64,000 nucleotides of DNA from an uncultured Lachnospiraceae bacterium (GTDB lineage Bacteria; Bacillota; Clostridia; Lachnospirales; Lachnospiraceae), in the NCBI GenBank assembly GCA_947626285.1, contig CANQRR010000006.1:31789-95788 (forward strand). Direction: 5' to 3'. Below the pieces are notes generated by a model. That model ran no database searches. It saw only the letters and a program-made list of their open reading frames with translations, and had not been told where the DNA came from. Within the stretch, counting starts at the first letter, position 1, and each line of letters begins with the position of its first letter. Below, in pieces: positions 44,601-53,089 of the stretch. Position numbers and translations under genes: made by a program.

Positions 44601-45179
44601 CGCGCGGACGATCTGACAGGTCGAATGCAGGCGCGGTTTGCAGAGATCGAAAAGGAGCGGCAGATTACGCCGATGCCTCCGGTCGTGACCGGCGGTGCGC
44701 TGATCATCCCGAAAGGATTGTTGCGGACTTTGACGGGAAGCAGCACTCCGGGTACTTTTGAAACTGGCGATCGACAGGCCGTTGAATATGCTGCAATGAA
44801 CGCGGTGCTTCAGATTGAGACTTCTCTGGGGTACGCACCGAAGGACGTCAGCGCGGCAAAGTGCGGCTACGATGTGGAATCTTATGTGCCGGAAGCAATG
44901 CGGAAACGACTTACAGCCTACGCCTTACGTATGATTGAGGTGAAAGGCCGTGCAAAGGGTGCAACGACTGTTACCGTCAGCAAAAATGAAATGTTGACAG
45001 CGCTCAATAAGCCGGAGGAATTCATTCTGGCAATCGTCGAGGTGGATGAGGAAAAAACGCACACGGTTTATCTGAAAGAACCGTTTAGCGGCATAGATAA
45101 ACCTGGGTTCATGGAAGTGAGCAGGAATTTCAGCATCGTGGAGTTAATCCAAAATGCGAAAATTGTTTATCAGGAGTGA
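41670..45179 (+). CDS. SNF2-family helicase of a DUF1156/DUF499-type defence system (DrmD-like)
   Basis: 1169 aa superfamily-2 DNA translocase. An N-terminal domain (about 1-90) precedes the RecA-like core: Walker A DDPGAGKT (residues 129-136), DEAH box D230-H233 (VCDEAHKMS), TATPHNG, and helicase C motifs ending in QRFGRIHRIGQ near residue 590. The C-terminal about 500 residues form an extension typical of helicases that accompany DNA methyltransferases in defence loci; the overall design resembles DrmD of DISARM. It follows the regulator by 15 bp and is followed after 154 bp by the first DUF1156 gene. A role in recognising or translocating on unmodified invading DNA is inferred from related systems. 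Confidence 0.85.
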   Translation: MARLEDITVGSHLTGVVGNEPVNVVAVQWYGTNVIEITYKNSMGVPGTQLLYRENEGNIQVKDNHLPWSFDADGNRMRLASEAYRIGLAHLFDPYLAVHTSSVEPLPHQISAVYQEMLPRLPLRFVLADDPGAGKTIMTGLFIKELIARGSLKRCLIVSPGSLVEQWQDELFQKFHLHFEILTNDRIESAATGNVFNEVDLCICRLDKLARNDDIQEKLKVSEWDLIVCDEAHKMSATVWGGEVKYTRRFLLGRLLSNITKNFLLLTATPHNGKEEDFHLFLSLVDPDRFEGTHGNSQQAIDVSDVMRRLVKEELLKFDGKRLFPERIAYTVNYNLSDKEAKLYAAVTDYVQEEFNRADKLNNERKTTVGFALTILQRRLASSPEAIYQSLRRRRERLEHRLAEERLGKRAADITADFADLDDDDLPSNEQEEMEERVVDHASAAATIAELEAEIKTLKRLEQMANQVRISGIDRKWEELSRLLQDNDRMFGSDGQREKLIIFTEHRDTLNYLTNKIRSLLGSEEAVITIHGGMLRDERRKAEQLFKQDIGVRVLIATDAAGEGINLQRAHLMINYDLPWNPNRLEQRFGRIHRIGQTEVCHLWNLVASETREGFVFQCLFRKLEEERQALGGKVFDILGKMTFDNRSLRELLIEAVRYGNDPKVRARLNEVVDNTINRDEFEKLIKENALTDDVMDVHTVMAIKEDMERMEAHKLQPHFIEAFFVEAFQSVGGKIRRREKGRYEITSVPYAVRNRDTQIGYGEPVLNRYERVCFDKEFCNIQGLAPAALICPGHPLLDATLDLVRERNVDVMKRGAVFIDENDYSTSARILFYIEDSIQDGIILKDGSRRTVSKHIHFVELDEQGQSTGAGYAPYLDYRAADEAESAAVLKWAKTQQWLCSGVEDMAKTYAITNLIPAHFAEVKEHKETMLDKTAKAVKDRMTAEIQYWDYRAGELQQKEAAGKVNSKLNSTLASRRADDLTGRMQARFAEIEKERQITPMPPVVTGGALIIPKGLLRTLTGSSTPGTFETGDRQAVEYAAMNAVLQIETSLGYAPKDVSAAKCGYDVESYVPEAMRKRLTAYALRMIEVKGRAKGATTVTVSKNEMLTALNKPEEFILAIVEVDEEKTHTVYLKEPFSGIDKPGFMEVSRNFSIVELIQNAKIVYQE

Positions 45180-45333
45180 GAAAATTTTATCAAGTGTATC
45201 GTTAACACAATGAAAAGATTATCCAATCATCCATTGGACAATTGAGACAGCATAAAAAATTGTTACAGGAAAAACTGCGGCAATGGTTTGAAGAATCAGG
45301 GACATCTGTTTCTGAATAGGTGAGGTAAATGAT
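45180..45333 (+). other. Intergenic stretch with a possible short coding remnant
   Basis: The 154 bp between the helicase and methyltransferase genes contain an open frame of about 39 codons without ATG that ends at 45319 and reads as a Lys/Gln/Leu-rich helix (LRQHKKLLQEKLRQWFEE). It may be a gene remnant or a very small gene starting at a TTG; no ribosome binding site supports it. GTGAGG before 45334 serves the methyltransferase. Confidence 0.25.
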
Positions 45334-48132
45334 ATGGCAACGAAAAAGCTGATCGAGGTGGCATTGCCTCTGGAAAAAATTAACGCAGAATCAGCACGAG
45401 AAAAATCAATTCGCTTTGGTCATCCGTCTACGCTACATTTATGGTGGGCGCGGCGTCCGCTGGCTGCGGCTCGTGCAGTAATATGGGCAAGTTTAGTGGA
45501 TGATCCGTCCTCTCATCCGGAAAAGTTTCCTACTGAGGAGGAACAAAATCGTGAGCGCCAGCGACTTTTCAAAATTTTGGAGGAGCTGGTTGTTTGGGAA
45601 AACTCCAATAATGAACACATACTGGAAGCAGCAAAAGAAGAAATCCTAAAATCCACGAATGGAAACCCGCCTGAATTGTTAGACCCCTTTGCTGGCGGCG
45701 GTGCGATTCCGTTGGAGGCTCAACGGTTGGGGCTGAAAGTTTATGCCCATGATTTGAATCCCGTGGCAGTCATGATTAACAAGGCTATGATTGAGATTCC
45801 TCCCCGGTTTGCTGGCAAAGCTCCTGTCAATCCTGAGGCGAATACGAGTTATATGGCGCAGACCTGGAGTCGCGCACAAGGGCTTGCGGAAGATGTGCGC
45901 TATTATGGAGAATGGATGAAACAGGAGGCGCTCAAGCGCATTGGACACCTTTATCCTAAGATTAAAGTCCCAAAAGAACAAGGAGAAGGAGAGGCAACTG
46001 TTATAGCATGGATTTGGGCGAGAACAGTGAAATGTCCTAACCCTGCTTGTGGTTGTGATATGCCACTGGCAAGTAGCTTTGAGTTATCTAAGAAAAAAGG
46101 AAGTGAAGCATGGGTCGAGCCACAATTTGATTATGCAAATAAAACTATATCCTATAAAGTAAGACTGGGAAAAGGAACAATACCTGAAGCTCCCAAAACA
46201 GCTCGTGGAGCAAAATTCAAATGTATTATGTGCGGAGAATCGACAACGGACGATTATATAAAGCAAGAATCTATTAATGGTAGAATGGGCGCAACGCTCA
46301 TGGGAATTGTTGCCGATGGTAGAAATGGAAGAATTTATGTTTCGCCGACAGAGGAACATATAAGAGCAGCACAATGTACAAGACCCGAAAGCGAGTATCC
46401 AGAGCAATCCCTACCTTATGACCCGCGTAACATATGGTGTGTGAATTATGGCTTAGATACATATGATAAACTTTTTACTAATAGACAGCTTATTGCATTG
46501 ACTACTTTTTGCAACCTCGTTTCAGAAGCACAAGAAAAAGTTGAAGTAGATGCAGTTAGAAATGGATGGATAAACGATCATATTCATCTTTGTAATGGTG
46601 GATATGGCGCAAGAGCATATGCAGAAGCTATTAGTGTATATTTGGCTTTTGGTATGAGTAGGATGGTTAATTCCAATAATAGTTTATGCCGTTGGACAAT
46701 TAATAAGACGCAAGTTATCCCATTATTTGCAAGGCAAGCAATTCCAATGGTTTGGGATTATGCTGAGAACAACGTATTTAATAACGCAGCAGGTGATATT
46801 AGTGTTGCATTAGAAAATGTAGCAAAAGCAATAGAACGCTTACCTGCCGAGTCAGGCACAGGAATAGCCGCTCAATTTGATGCACAACAGGATAATGGGT
46901 TAAGAAACATTATGATTTCAACAGACCCACCTTATTATGACAATATTGGGTATGCTGATTTGTCAGATTATTTCTATGTTTGGATGCGTCAATCCTTACG
47001 AAATACTTATCCGGAACTATTCAATACATTGTTAGTCCCGAAAACAGATGAACTTATTGCTACGCCATATCGCCATGATGGAAGCGTAGAAAAAGCGAAA
47101 GATTTTTTTGAGAATGGTATGCTCTCGGCTTGTAAGCAAATGTATCAGTACGCTCAGGATAATATCCCTGTAACAATATACTATGCCTATAAGCAAAGCG
47201 ATTCTGATGATAGTGGTACAGCTTCTTCGGGATGGGAGACAATGCTTGGAGCTATTGTCAATGCTGGATTTGCTATCACCGGAACTTGGCCGATGAGAAC
47301 AGAAATGGCAAATCGTTCTATTGCCAGTGGAACAAATGCACTTGCATCTTCTATTGTGTTGGTTTGTCGCAAGCGAGGGCCAGATGCACCTCGGATAACT
47401 CGGCGAAACTTAGTCAATACGTTACGGAGAGAGTTACGACCCGCACTAAAAAAATTACAGGAAAGCAATATTGCTCCTGTAGATTTAGCACAATCAGCCA
47501 TAGGTCCAGGAATGGGTGTTTTTTCCCGTTACGCACAGGTATTGGATGCAGACGGAACGCCTATGTCAGTCCGTAGCGCGTTGAGAATTATTAATGAGGA
47601 AATTGACTTGTACTTCAATGAGCAGGTAGGGGATATGGATTCTGCTAGTCGCTTTTGTGTGGACTTGTATATGCAGAACGCATTCAATGACATCAAATAC
47701 GGTGAAGCTGAAATTCTTGCGACTGCTAAAAGTACGTCTATTCCGATGATGGCGTCTCATGGGGTTCTTTACGCAAAAGCCGGTATTGTACATTTGATTG
47801 ATCGCACAGAAATGACGGAAAAAGTGGATTCTAATGAGCAGTGCATTTGGATGTTGACCCAACAGCTTACATATGCAATGGCGAAAGGCGGAATCGAAGC
47901 CTGCGCAAAGATTCTGGCAGACATCTTCGGCTCCAACGGAGAGCGAGCGAAAGATTTAGCATATCGTCTTTATACGATTGCGGAACGCAAGAATTGGACG
48001 AATGAAGCGTATGCCTACAATGCGCTTGTGGTAGCATGGCCGGATATTCAGGCGCGAGCCGCCGCTTTGAAAGAAGCTGTGCCGGAGCAGCTTGATTTGT
48101 TTTCTACCGGGATGCTTGGGCAACAAGATTGA
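45334..48132 (+). CDS. DUF1156 DNA adenine methyltransferase, catalytic motif intact
   Basis: 932 aa. N-terminal DUF1156 region (KLIEVALPLEKINAESAREK and STLHLWWARRPLAAARA), SAM-binding motif I DPFAGGG (D117-G123), and catalytic motif IV DPPY (D531-Y534) in STDPPYYDNIGYADLSDYFY. A zinc ribbon is present: CPNPACGC at 234-241 and CIMCGES near residue 294. DUF1156 proteins (COG1743) are predicted adenine-specific DNA methylases of phage-defence loci. Base composition is mosaic: the 60-base lines at 45661, 46441 and 47881 have about 60, 28 and 57 percent GC by hand count. That suggests replacement of the central part. It would protect host DNA while the helicase and ATPase act on foreign DNA. Confidence 0.88.
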   Translation: MATKKLIEVALPLEKINAESAREKSIRFGHPSTLHLWWARRPLAAARAVIWASLVDDPSSHPEKFPTEEEQNRERQRLFKILEELVVWENSNNEHILEAAKEEILKSTNGNPPELLDPFAGGGAIPLEAQRLGLKVYAHDLNPVAVMINKAMIEIPPRFAGKAPVNPEANTSYMAQTWSRAQGLAEDVRYYGEWMKQEALKRIGHLYPKIKVPKEQGEGEATVIAWIWARTVKCPNPACGCDMPLASSFELSKKKGSEAWVEPQFDYANKTISYKVRLGKGTIPEAPKTARGAKFKCIMCGESTTDDYIKQESINGRMGATLMGIVADGRNGRIYVSPTEEHIRAAQCTRPESEYPEQSLPYDPRNIWCVNYGLDTYDKLFTNRQLIALTTFCNLVSEAQEKVEVDAVRNGWINDHIHLCNGGYGARAYAEAISVYLAFGMSRMVNSNNSLCRWTINKTQVIPLFARQAIPMVWDYAENNVFNNAAGDISVALENVAKAIERLPAESGTGIAAQFDAQQDNGLRNIMISTDPPYYDNIGYADLSDYFYVWMRQSLRNTYPELFNTLLVPKTDELIATPYRHDGSVEKAKDFFENGMLSACKQMYQYAQDNIPVTIYYAYKQSDSDDSGTASSGWETMLGAIVNAGFAITGTWPMRTEMANRSIASGTNALASSIVLVCRKRGPDAPRITRRNLVNTLRRELRPALKKLQESNIAPVDLAQSAIGPGMGVFSRYAQVLDADGTPMSVRSALRIINEEIDLYFNEQVGDMDSASRFCVDLYMQNAFNDIKYGEAEILATAKSTSIPMMASHGVLYAKAGIVHLIDRTEMTEKVDSNEQCIWMLTQQLTYAMAKGGIEACAKILADIFGSNGERAKDLAYRLYTIAERKNWTNEAYAYNALVVAWPDIQARAAALKEAVPEQLDLFSTGMLGQQD

Positions 48133-48208
48133 ATAAATGCAATTTAACATAGATTATTTTAGATGGAAGATAGTTTATAAGTCCATTTGTATATGGAGGG
48201 AGGGGTTG

Positions 48209-48271
48209 ATGAGAAGCAAAGGTAATAAAGAGCACTTTAAATTTTCGGAGTATTATATGTTTGGAGGATAA
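48209..48271 (+). CDS. Possible 20-codon ORF before qatA
   Basis: ATG at 48209 follows an unusually strong GGAGGGAGGGG; the frame ends at 48271, four bases before the qatA start. The ORF carries the qatA ribosome binding site (TTGGAGG) within its last codons, so it could couple translation. The peptide is polar (for example KEHFKFSEYYMFGG) and not recognised. It may equally be the residue of a gene disrupted when the Qat cassette entered. Confidence 0.35.
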   Translation: MRSKGNKEHFKFSEYYMFGG

Positions 48272-48275
48272 TTAG

Positions 48276-50165
48276 ATGTGGAATGATATTGAAACTACCA
48301 CAGATTATTTGCATTTTTCTGCTATTTCCAATACTATTGCAGAACTTATTATTGAATCAGGGAATAATCCGATTTCAATAGGGGTGTCTGGTAGCTGGGG
48401 AACAGGAAAATCATCAATGATAAAAATGATTGGACGGGACCTTGAAGAAAAGGATTCAGAAGAAGTGCGTCACTACATTTTTATAGAGTTCAATGCGTGG
48501 CTTTATCAAGGATATGAGGATGCTAAGTCAGCATTACTTCAAGCCGTTTCTCAAAAATTGGCTAATGTAATGGAAGCACATAATATTGAAAAAGAAGATA
48601 AGCCATTTTGGAATAAGTTTATCTCTTTTACAAAACGAGTAAACTGGCTCAAAGCGGCCAAAATAAGTATCCCGTTGCTTGCGGGATTAATGCCTGGATT
48701 TGCTTCGTTTGGGGCTATTGCTGATGTAATTTCAACTCTTAAGAATAGTAAAGATTCGAATAGTATTAAAGAAAATACAGATAAACTTAGTGATACTTGG
48801 GAAAACTTAGTAACTTCTTTTGACGGAATATTAAAAGAAGCACCGACGGAATCGGCAACGCAGCAAATTGATAAATTGCGAAAAGAATTTGAGGAGATTC
48901 TTGAAAAATTAGATGTCAAGCTTGTGGTATTAGTTGATGACCTTGATAGATGCCTGCCGGAGACGGCCATTTCTACTTTGGAGGCAATGCGATTACTCCT
49001 TTTTGTGGAAAGAACGGCATTTATTATTGCTGCTGATGAGCAGATGATCAGGAATGGGGTGCGCGCACACTTTGGTAATGTAGATTTGTCTGATGATCTT
49101 GTAACCAGCTATTTTGATAAGCTAATACAGGTTCCAATCAAGGTTCCTCGGCTTGGCATTGCAGAGATAAAGATTTACATGACACAATTATTTTTTGAAT
49201 CAATAGCTCGAGAGAAGAAGATATTAGAGAATACTCAGAAGAAGATTCAAAATAATTTGGCAGATTTGCTTACTAAAGCTTGGGAAAAGGAGATAACTGC
49301 AGATTCTCTTGCAACTGTTTTTCAACAAGAAAAGATAGAAGGAATGGAAGTATATATATCTATTGCAGATCAGCTAGCGGGGATTCTTGCTACCGCTGAA
49401 AATATCAAAGGAAATCCACGTTTGATAAAAAGATTTTTAAATGCTCTTGAGATTAGAAAAAAAGTAGCGGAACTAAATGGTATTACATCTGATCCAAAGA
49501 TTCTGGTAAAAATGCTTCTATTTGAAAGATGCGGATCTGTGGGCGCGTTTGATTATTTGTCAAAGATAGTAGCAGAATCTAAAAATGGAAAACCAGAAAT
49601 CATTCAGAAAATTGAATCTGAACTAAAAGATGAAAAGCAGTATATTGCACCAGATGCGACTTGGGATTCCGAGTTTATGAAAAGTTGGCTTCTATTGGAA
49701 CCACAATTAAGCGAACATGACTTGAGACCGTTACTATATCTAAGTCGAGATAAAGCTATTACGTTTGCGGCTTATGATGAATTATCGGCTGAAGGAAAGC
49801 TTTTGTTTGATGCATTGAAAAAGATTGATAGTGTAGACATCATAAAAGATTTAGTTGAAAAACTTAAGAAGATTGGTGAACGGGAGGCAGAACAGCTTTT
49901 TAATCGTATTGCTAGCATTAGCCGGAATAACCAGTGGGAAATTGGATCTCTTGGGGCCGAATTACAGATTATAGAGGCTTTCCCAGCCTTGGGACCAAAA
50001 CTGGCAATGGTTCTTGCGGAAATACCTGCGAATGCCAGAACCGCGCCAATAGCAAGTGCCATTGGTGAAAAAAAGTGGGCGAAGGATTTACTCCAAAATT
50101 GGCTCAATGATGCTGATACACCAAGGCCAACAAAGACTATTATTAAACGAAAACAGGGGGATTGA
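48276..50165 (+). CDS. qatA: QatA: KAP-family P-loop NTPase
   Basis: 629 aa. Walker A is GSWGTGKS (G39-S46) and Walker B LVDDLDRC (D221-D224), with the KAP-type insert of hydrophobic segments between them (PLLAGLMPGFASFGAIADVI near residue 130-150). KAP NTPases supply the ATPase of the four-gene Qat anti-phage system; the next three genes match QatB, QatC and QatD in order. The gene is AT-rich compared with the genes flanking the cassette. QatB starts three bases after its stop. The start at 48276 follows TTGGAGG. Confidence 0.9.
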   Translation: MWNDIETTTDYLHFSAISNTIAELIIESGNNPISIGVSGSWGTGKSSMIKMIGRDLEEKDSEEVRHYIFIEFNAWLYQGYEDAKSALLQAVSQKLANVMEAHNIEKEDKPFWNKFISFTKRVNWLKAAKISIPLLAGLMPGFASFGAIADVISTLKNSKDSNSIKENTDKLSDTWENLVTSFDGILKEAPTESATQQIDKLRKEFEEILEKLDVKLVVLVDDLDRCLPETAISTLEAMRLLLFVERTAFIIAADEQMIRNGVRAHFGNVDLSDDLVTSYFDKLIQVPIKVPRLGIAEIKIYMTQLFFESIAREKKILENTQKKIQNNLADLLTKAWEKEITADSLATVFQQEKIEGMEVYISIADQLAGILATAENIKGNPRLIKRFLNALEIRKKVAELNGITSDPKILVKMLLFERCGSVGAFDYLSKIVAESKNGKPEIIQKIESELKDEKQYIAPDATWDSEFMKSWLLLEPQLSEHDLRPLLYLSRDKAITFAAYDELSAEGKLLFDALKKIDSVDIIKDLVEKLKKIGEREAEQLFNRIASISRNNQWEIGSLGAELQIIEAFPALGPKLAMVLAEIPANARTAPIASAIGEKKWAKDLLQNWLNDADTPRPTKTIIKRKQGD

Positions 50166-50168
50166 CGT

Positions 50169-50981
50169 ATGGGAACATCAGCTTCTAGTAATGGACCGGG
50201 GTCTGGAGTTTCCTTTGACCCACCTTGGCTTGACGACATAAATCCTGATGGAAAAGAAACTCAAGGCATAGAAAATATTGAAAACGATAATTTAAATCAG
50301 AATTCTATTATTGCTCCAAAAGCGCGTTTTGGCAATGCAAGGAAAGCTTTTGGGGAATATGTGAGGTCTGGATCTCACAATGCTTTACGCAAAAGTTTAG
50401 GTCATTATTCAAAAACGGGAATGGGCGGAGCAAGAAATATTTCGCGCCGTATGCGTTCTTCCGTAAGAACAGCATCCAATATATTTAACACATTTCAGGC
50501 ATTGAGAAATGGTACTGAATTTGAACTCGGAAGAACGCTTTCGGAATTGAAACAGCGAGGAGCAGATGCTACCCAAATAGTTGATGCAATCGTGAAATAT
50601 GTGTGTCCCACTGGCGGCAGTTTGGATGAAGTTTCGTCCAGAAGGTCGGCCTCAGTAGCATTGACTGAATTTTTATCTAAGAATCCATATGCGGATTTTT
50701 TACAGTTGAGTGAAGATGAAATTTGGAAATTGACAAGTTCATACTTAGGGATTGAAGCGTTTCATCGAATTCAAACGGATATTGGACAGGCATTTGAAAA
50801 AGCTGATATTCCGTATCCAGAACGAATTGAGCGCATGAATGAAATGAGAAAATTTATTCAAGTAGAAATATCAACTCAGATGAATAAAATCAGATCAACG
50901 AATGATCAAAAAATCAACATTGAGAAGCTTTTTTCTCAGACTATTAGAAACACATTTGAGACATATGAGGTGGGAGTATGA
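50169..50981 (+). CDS. qatB: QatB
   Basis: 270 aa of unknown fold. The N-terminus MGTSASSNGPGSGVSF followed by DPPWLDD is the conserved start of QatB proteins as I remember them. A Gly/Arg-rich stretch (HYSKTGMGGARNISRRMR, about residues 75-95) precedes a helical C-terminal part. Its biochemical role is not established; it is required together with QatA, C and D in the described system. It overlaps qatC by four bases (ATGA), showing translational coupling. Confidence 0.88.
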   Translation: MGTSASSNGPGSGVSFDPPWLDDINPDGKETQGIENIENDNLNQNSIIAPKARFGNARKAFGEYVRSGSHNALRKSLGHYSKTGMGGARNISRRMRSSVRTASNIFNTFQALRNGTEFELGRTLSELKQRGADATQIVDAIVKYVCPTGGSLDEVSSRRSASVALTEFLSKNPYADFLQLSEDEIWKLTSSYLGIEAFHRIQTDIGQAFEKADIPYPERIERMNEMRKFIQVEISTQMNKIRSTNDQKINIEKLFSQTIRNTFETYEVGV

Positions 50982-52249
50982 ATAAGGTATATTGTTATAC
51001 AAAGTCGTGCGTTCCAAAGGAGCGGAAGAAGGATACTTTTTACTTTGAATTATTCTCTGTGCCAGAAGATAAATCTGTTTCTGATGGACATGTGGGGAAT
51101 GGACTATTGAAGGAACTACGACGGTCGAAAATATGTCCCACGGTAGAAGCTTTTGATTTTGTCATATTAGCAATGTCGGTGGTGGCCGCTGATAGGGCTG
51201 TTTTGCGTAAAAATAGTCCCGATGGTTGGACGAGACAAATTGAACTTACAACATTTTTGCACGAGCCAGAAAAATGGGAAAGAGTTAAAGAAAAATTGGA
51301 ATGGGTATTGCGTTTTTTAAGTGGGGATTTCTGGTCACTTAATTTAGAATCATTACCGGAATCGCTTTTGATGAGGGACGAATACCCGATGCATAAACAA
51401 GATTGTGTATGTCTTCTTTCCGGTGGAATGGATAGTTTAGTAGGTGCGATAGATTTGCATGAAAGTGGCAAAAATCCTTTGCTTGTATCACAAGTTGTTC
51501 GTGGAGATGCGGAACATCAGAAGGAATATGCAGCAGTTTTAGGTGATAATAATTTATGCCAATGGAGCTGTTATGTTAATAGAGAAGGCTCCTTGGAAAA
51601 CTCAACAAGGGCAAGATCAATCATATTTTTTGCATTTGCTTTATTGGCATCATGTGGAATTAGCAATCTTCCGAATAAACAAAAGGAGATTTTTGTTCCA
51701 GAAAATGGATTTATCAGTTTGAATATTCCTTTAGATCCGTTGCGAATGGGGAGTCTGAGTACCAAAACAACGCATCCAATATATATGAAAATCTTACAGG
51801 AAATCTGGAATGATGTCGGCATCAATGTGAAATTAGAGTTACCGTACCGGTATAAGACTAAGGGCGAGGTATTGCAGGAATGTAAAAATCAAGATTTAAT
51901 GAAACGGTTGATTATGGGGACGACGAGTTGCGGAAAATACAATCGACATGGATACCGGCATTGTGGGGTTTGTATTCCGTGCCTTGTTAGAAGAGCTTCA
52001 TTCTTAAAGGCGCAAATCAAAGATCAGACAGAAAGAGGATATTGTACTGCTAATATTAAATTTTCTCCATCACCTGATACTGCAGCGGCGGCAATGGCAG
52101 TGACTCAATACGAAAAATACGGAATTGAAAGTTTGATTAGCGGAGAATTAAGTTTTGCGGATGGTCAGGAAAGAGAAAAATATGTTTCTGTATTTGAGCG
52201 TGGATTATGTGAAATACGCGATTTATTAAAAGAAGAGGGTGTATTATGA
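50978..52249 (+). CDS. qatC: QatC: QueC-like protein
   Basis: 423 aa, longer than housekeeping QueC (about 220 aa). The PP-loop ATP pyrophosphatase motif SGGMDS is at residues 148-153 in CVCLLSGGMDSLVGAID. A Cys cluster near residues 310-335 (SCGKYNRHGYRHCGVCIPC) matches the zinc site of QueC. QueC makes the 7-cyano-7-deazaguanine base; in Qat the protein is thought to act on a nucleic-acid or protein substrate, not yet settled. About 140 extra N-terminal residues are unlike QueC and probably specific to Qat. It overlaps qatB and qatD by four bases each. Confidence 0.92.
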   Translation: MNKVYCYTKSCVPKERKKDTFYFELFSVPEDKSVSDGHVGNGLLKELRRSKICPTVEAFDFVILAMSVVAADRAVLRKNSPDGWTRQIELTTFLHEPEKWERVKEKLEWVLRFLSGDFWSLNLESLPESLLMRDEYPMHKQDCVCLLSGGMDSLVGAIDLHESGKNPLLVSQVVRGDAEHQKEYAAVLGDNNLCQWSCYVNREGSLENSTRARSIIFFAFALLASCGISNLPNKQKEIFVPENGFISLNIPLDPLRMGSLSTKTTHPIYMKILQEIWNDVGINVKLELPYRYKTKGEVLQECKNQDLMKRLIMGTTSCGKYNRHGYRHCGVCIPCLVRRASFLKAQIKDQTERGYCTANIKFSPSPDTAAAAMAVTQYEKYGIESLISGELSFADGQEREKYVSVFERGLCEIRDLLKEEGVL

Positions 52250-52974
52250 TTGACTATCATTGTCATTTGGATTTATACCCAAATCCGATAACTGTATTTG
52301 AAGAAGTACGAATAAGAAAGATCGATGTACTTGCAGTTACCACTAGCCCAAGAGCTTATGTAAAAACGTTGCAGTATTTTAAGGGAGAACCAAGAGTGCG
52401 AGTGGCATTAGGTTTTCATCCAGAGTTACTTTTAAAGCGTCTTAATGAATGGGATATGTTTTTGGAAAATATAAAAACAAGTAGTCATTTAGGCGAAATA
52501 GGAATCGATGGATCTCAGCAATATTTAAGTTCGTTGGATATTCAATCAAAATTTTTTGAGGAATCATTGATTGAGGCTGAAAAACGCAATGGACGTATTA
52601 TCAGCGTTCATTCTAGAAATGCAACAAAAGCAGTTCTTGATATAATTGAGAAAACGCTTGTATTAAATAAACCAATATTACATTGGTTTACCGGAACAAA
52701 TAAAGACCTTGAGCGGGCTATAGAACTTGGGTGTTGGTTTAGCATAAATCCTAAGATGTGTATGAGTAAGCACGGACAAGAGATTATCAGTCGTATTCCT
52801 GTGACAAAAATGTTGCCAGAAACAGATGGACCATTTGCCGTAATAAATAATAGACCCTTTTTCCCGTGGGATAAGACGGTGCTGAATTATATTGCCAAAA
52901 TACAGAATACATCTGCCGAAAAGACATTAGAACTATTTGCTCAAAATCTAAAAAATTTGGAGATATATTTCTGA
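52246..52974 (+). CDS. qatD: QatD: TatD-family metal-dependent hydrolase
   Basis: 242 aa TIM-barrel nuclease-like protein. The TatD metal ligands are all visible: HCHLD at residues 5-9, Glu in LGEIGID, His in SVHSRNA, His in LHWFTG and Asp in PETDGPF. TatD proteins are DNases; in Qat the protein is the presumed hydrolytic effector. It is the last gene of the cassette; a 115-bp gap with a new promoter follows. Confidence 0.93.
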   Translation: MIDYHCHLDLYPNPITVFEEVRIRKIDVLAVTTSPRAYVKTLQYFKGEPRVRVALGFHPELLLKRLNEWDMFLENIKTSSHLGEIGIDGSQQYLSSLDIQSKFFEESLIEAEKRNGRIISVHSRNATKAVLDIIEKTLVLNKPILHWFTGTNKDLERAIELGCWFSINPKMCMSKHGQEIISRIPVTKMLPETDGPFAVINNRPFFPWDKTVLNYIAKIQNTSAEKTLELFAQNLKNLEIYF

Positions 52975-53011
52975 ATACTACTATATTAAAAAGTCTAGAA
53001 ATAAAGAAGTT

Positions 53012-53040
53012 TTGACTAAATGATAGGGAATGGATATACT
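53012..53040 (+). promoter_or_regulatory. Promoter for the second half of the DUF1156/DUF499 system
   Basis: TTGACT (53012-53017), 17-bp spacer, TATACT (53035-53040), 49 bp before the ATPase start codon. It makes the downstream four genes independent of the Qat transcript. Confidence 0.65.
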
Positions 53041-53089
53041 TTTATAAAAAGTTTTTTGAAAAATAAAGTAATCTGGGAGGGCAAAGAAT

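Noticed and set aside
50978..52249. Queuosine biosynthesis queC
   Set aside because: Nearly twice the QueC length, no queD/queE/queF neighbours, and coupled to KAP and TatD genes, so QatC fits better.
52246..52974. Housekeeping TatD DNase
   Set aside because: Four-base overlap with the QueC-like gene and AT-rich composition place it in the Qat cassette, not among core genes.
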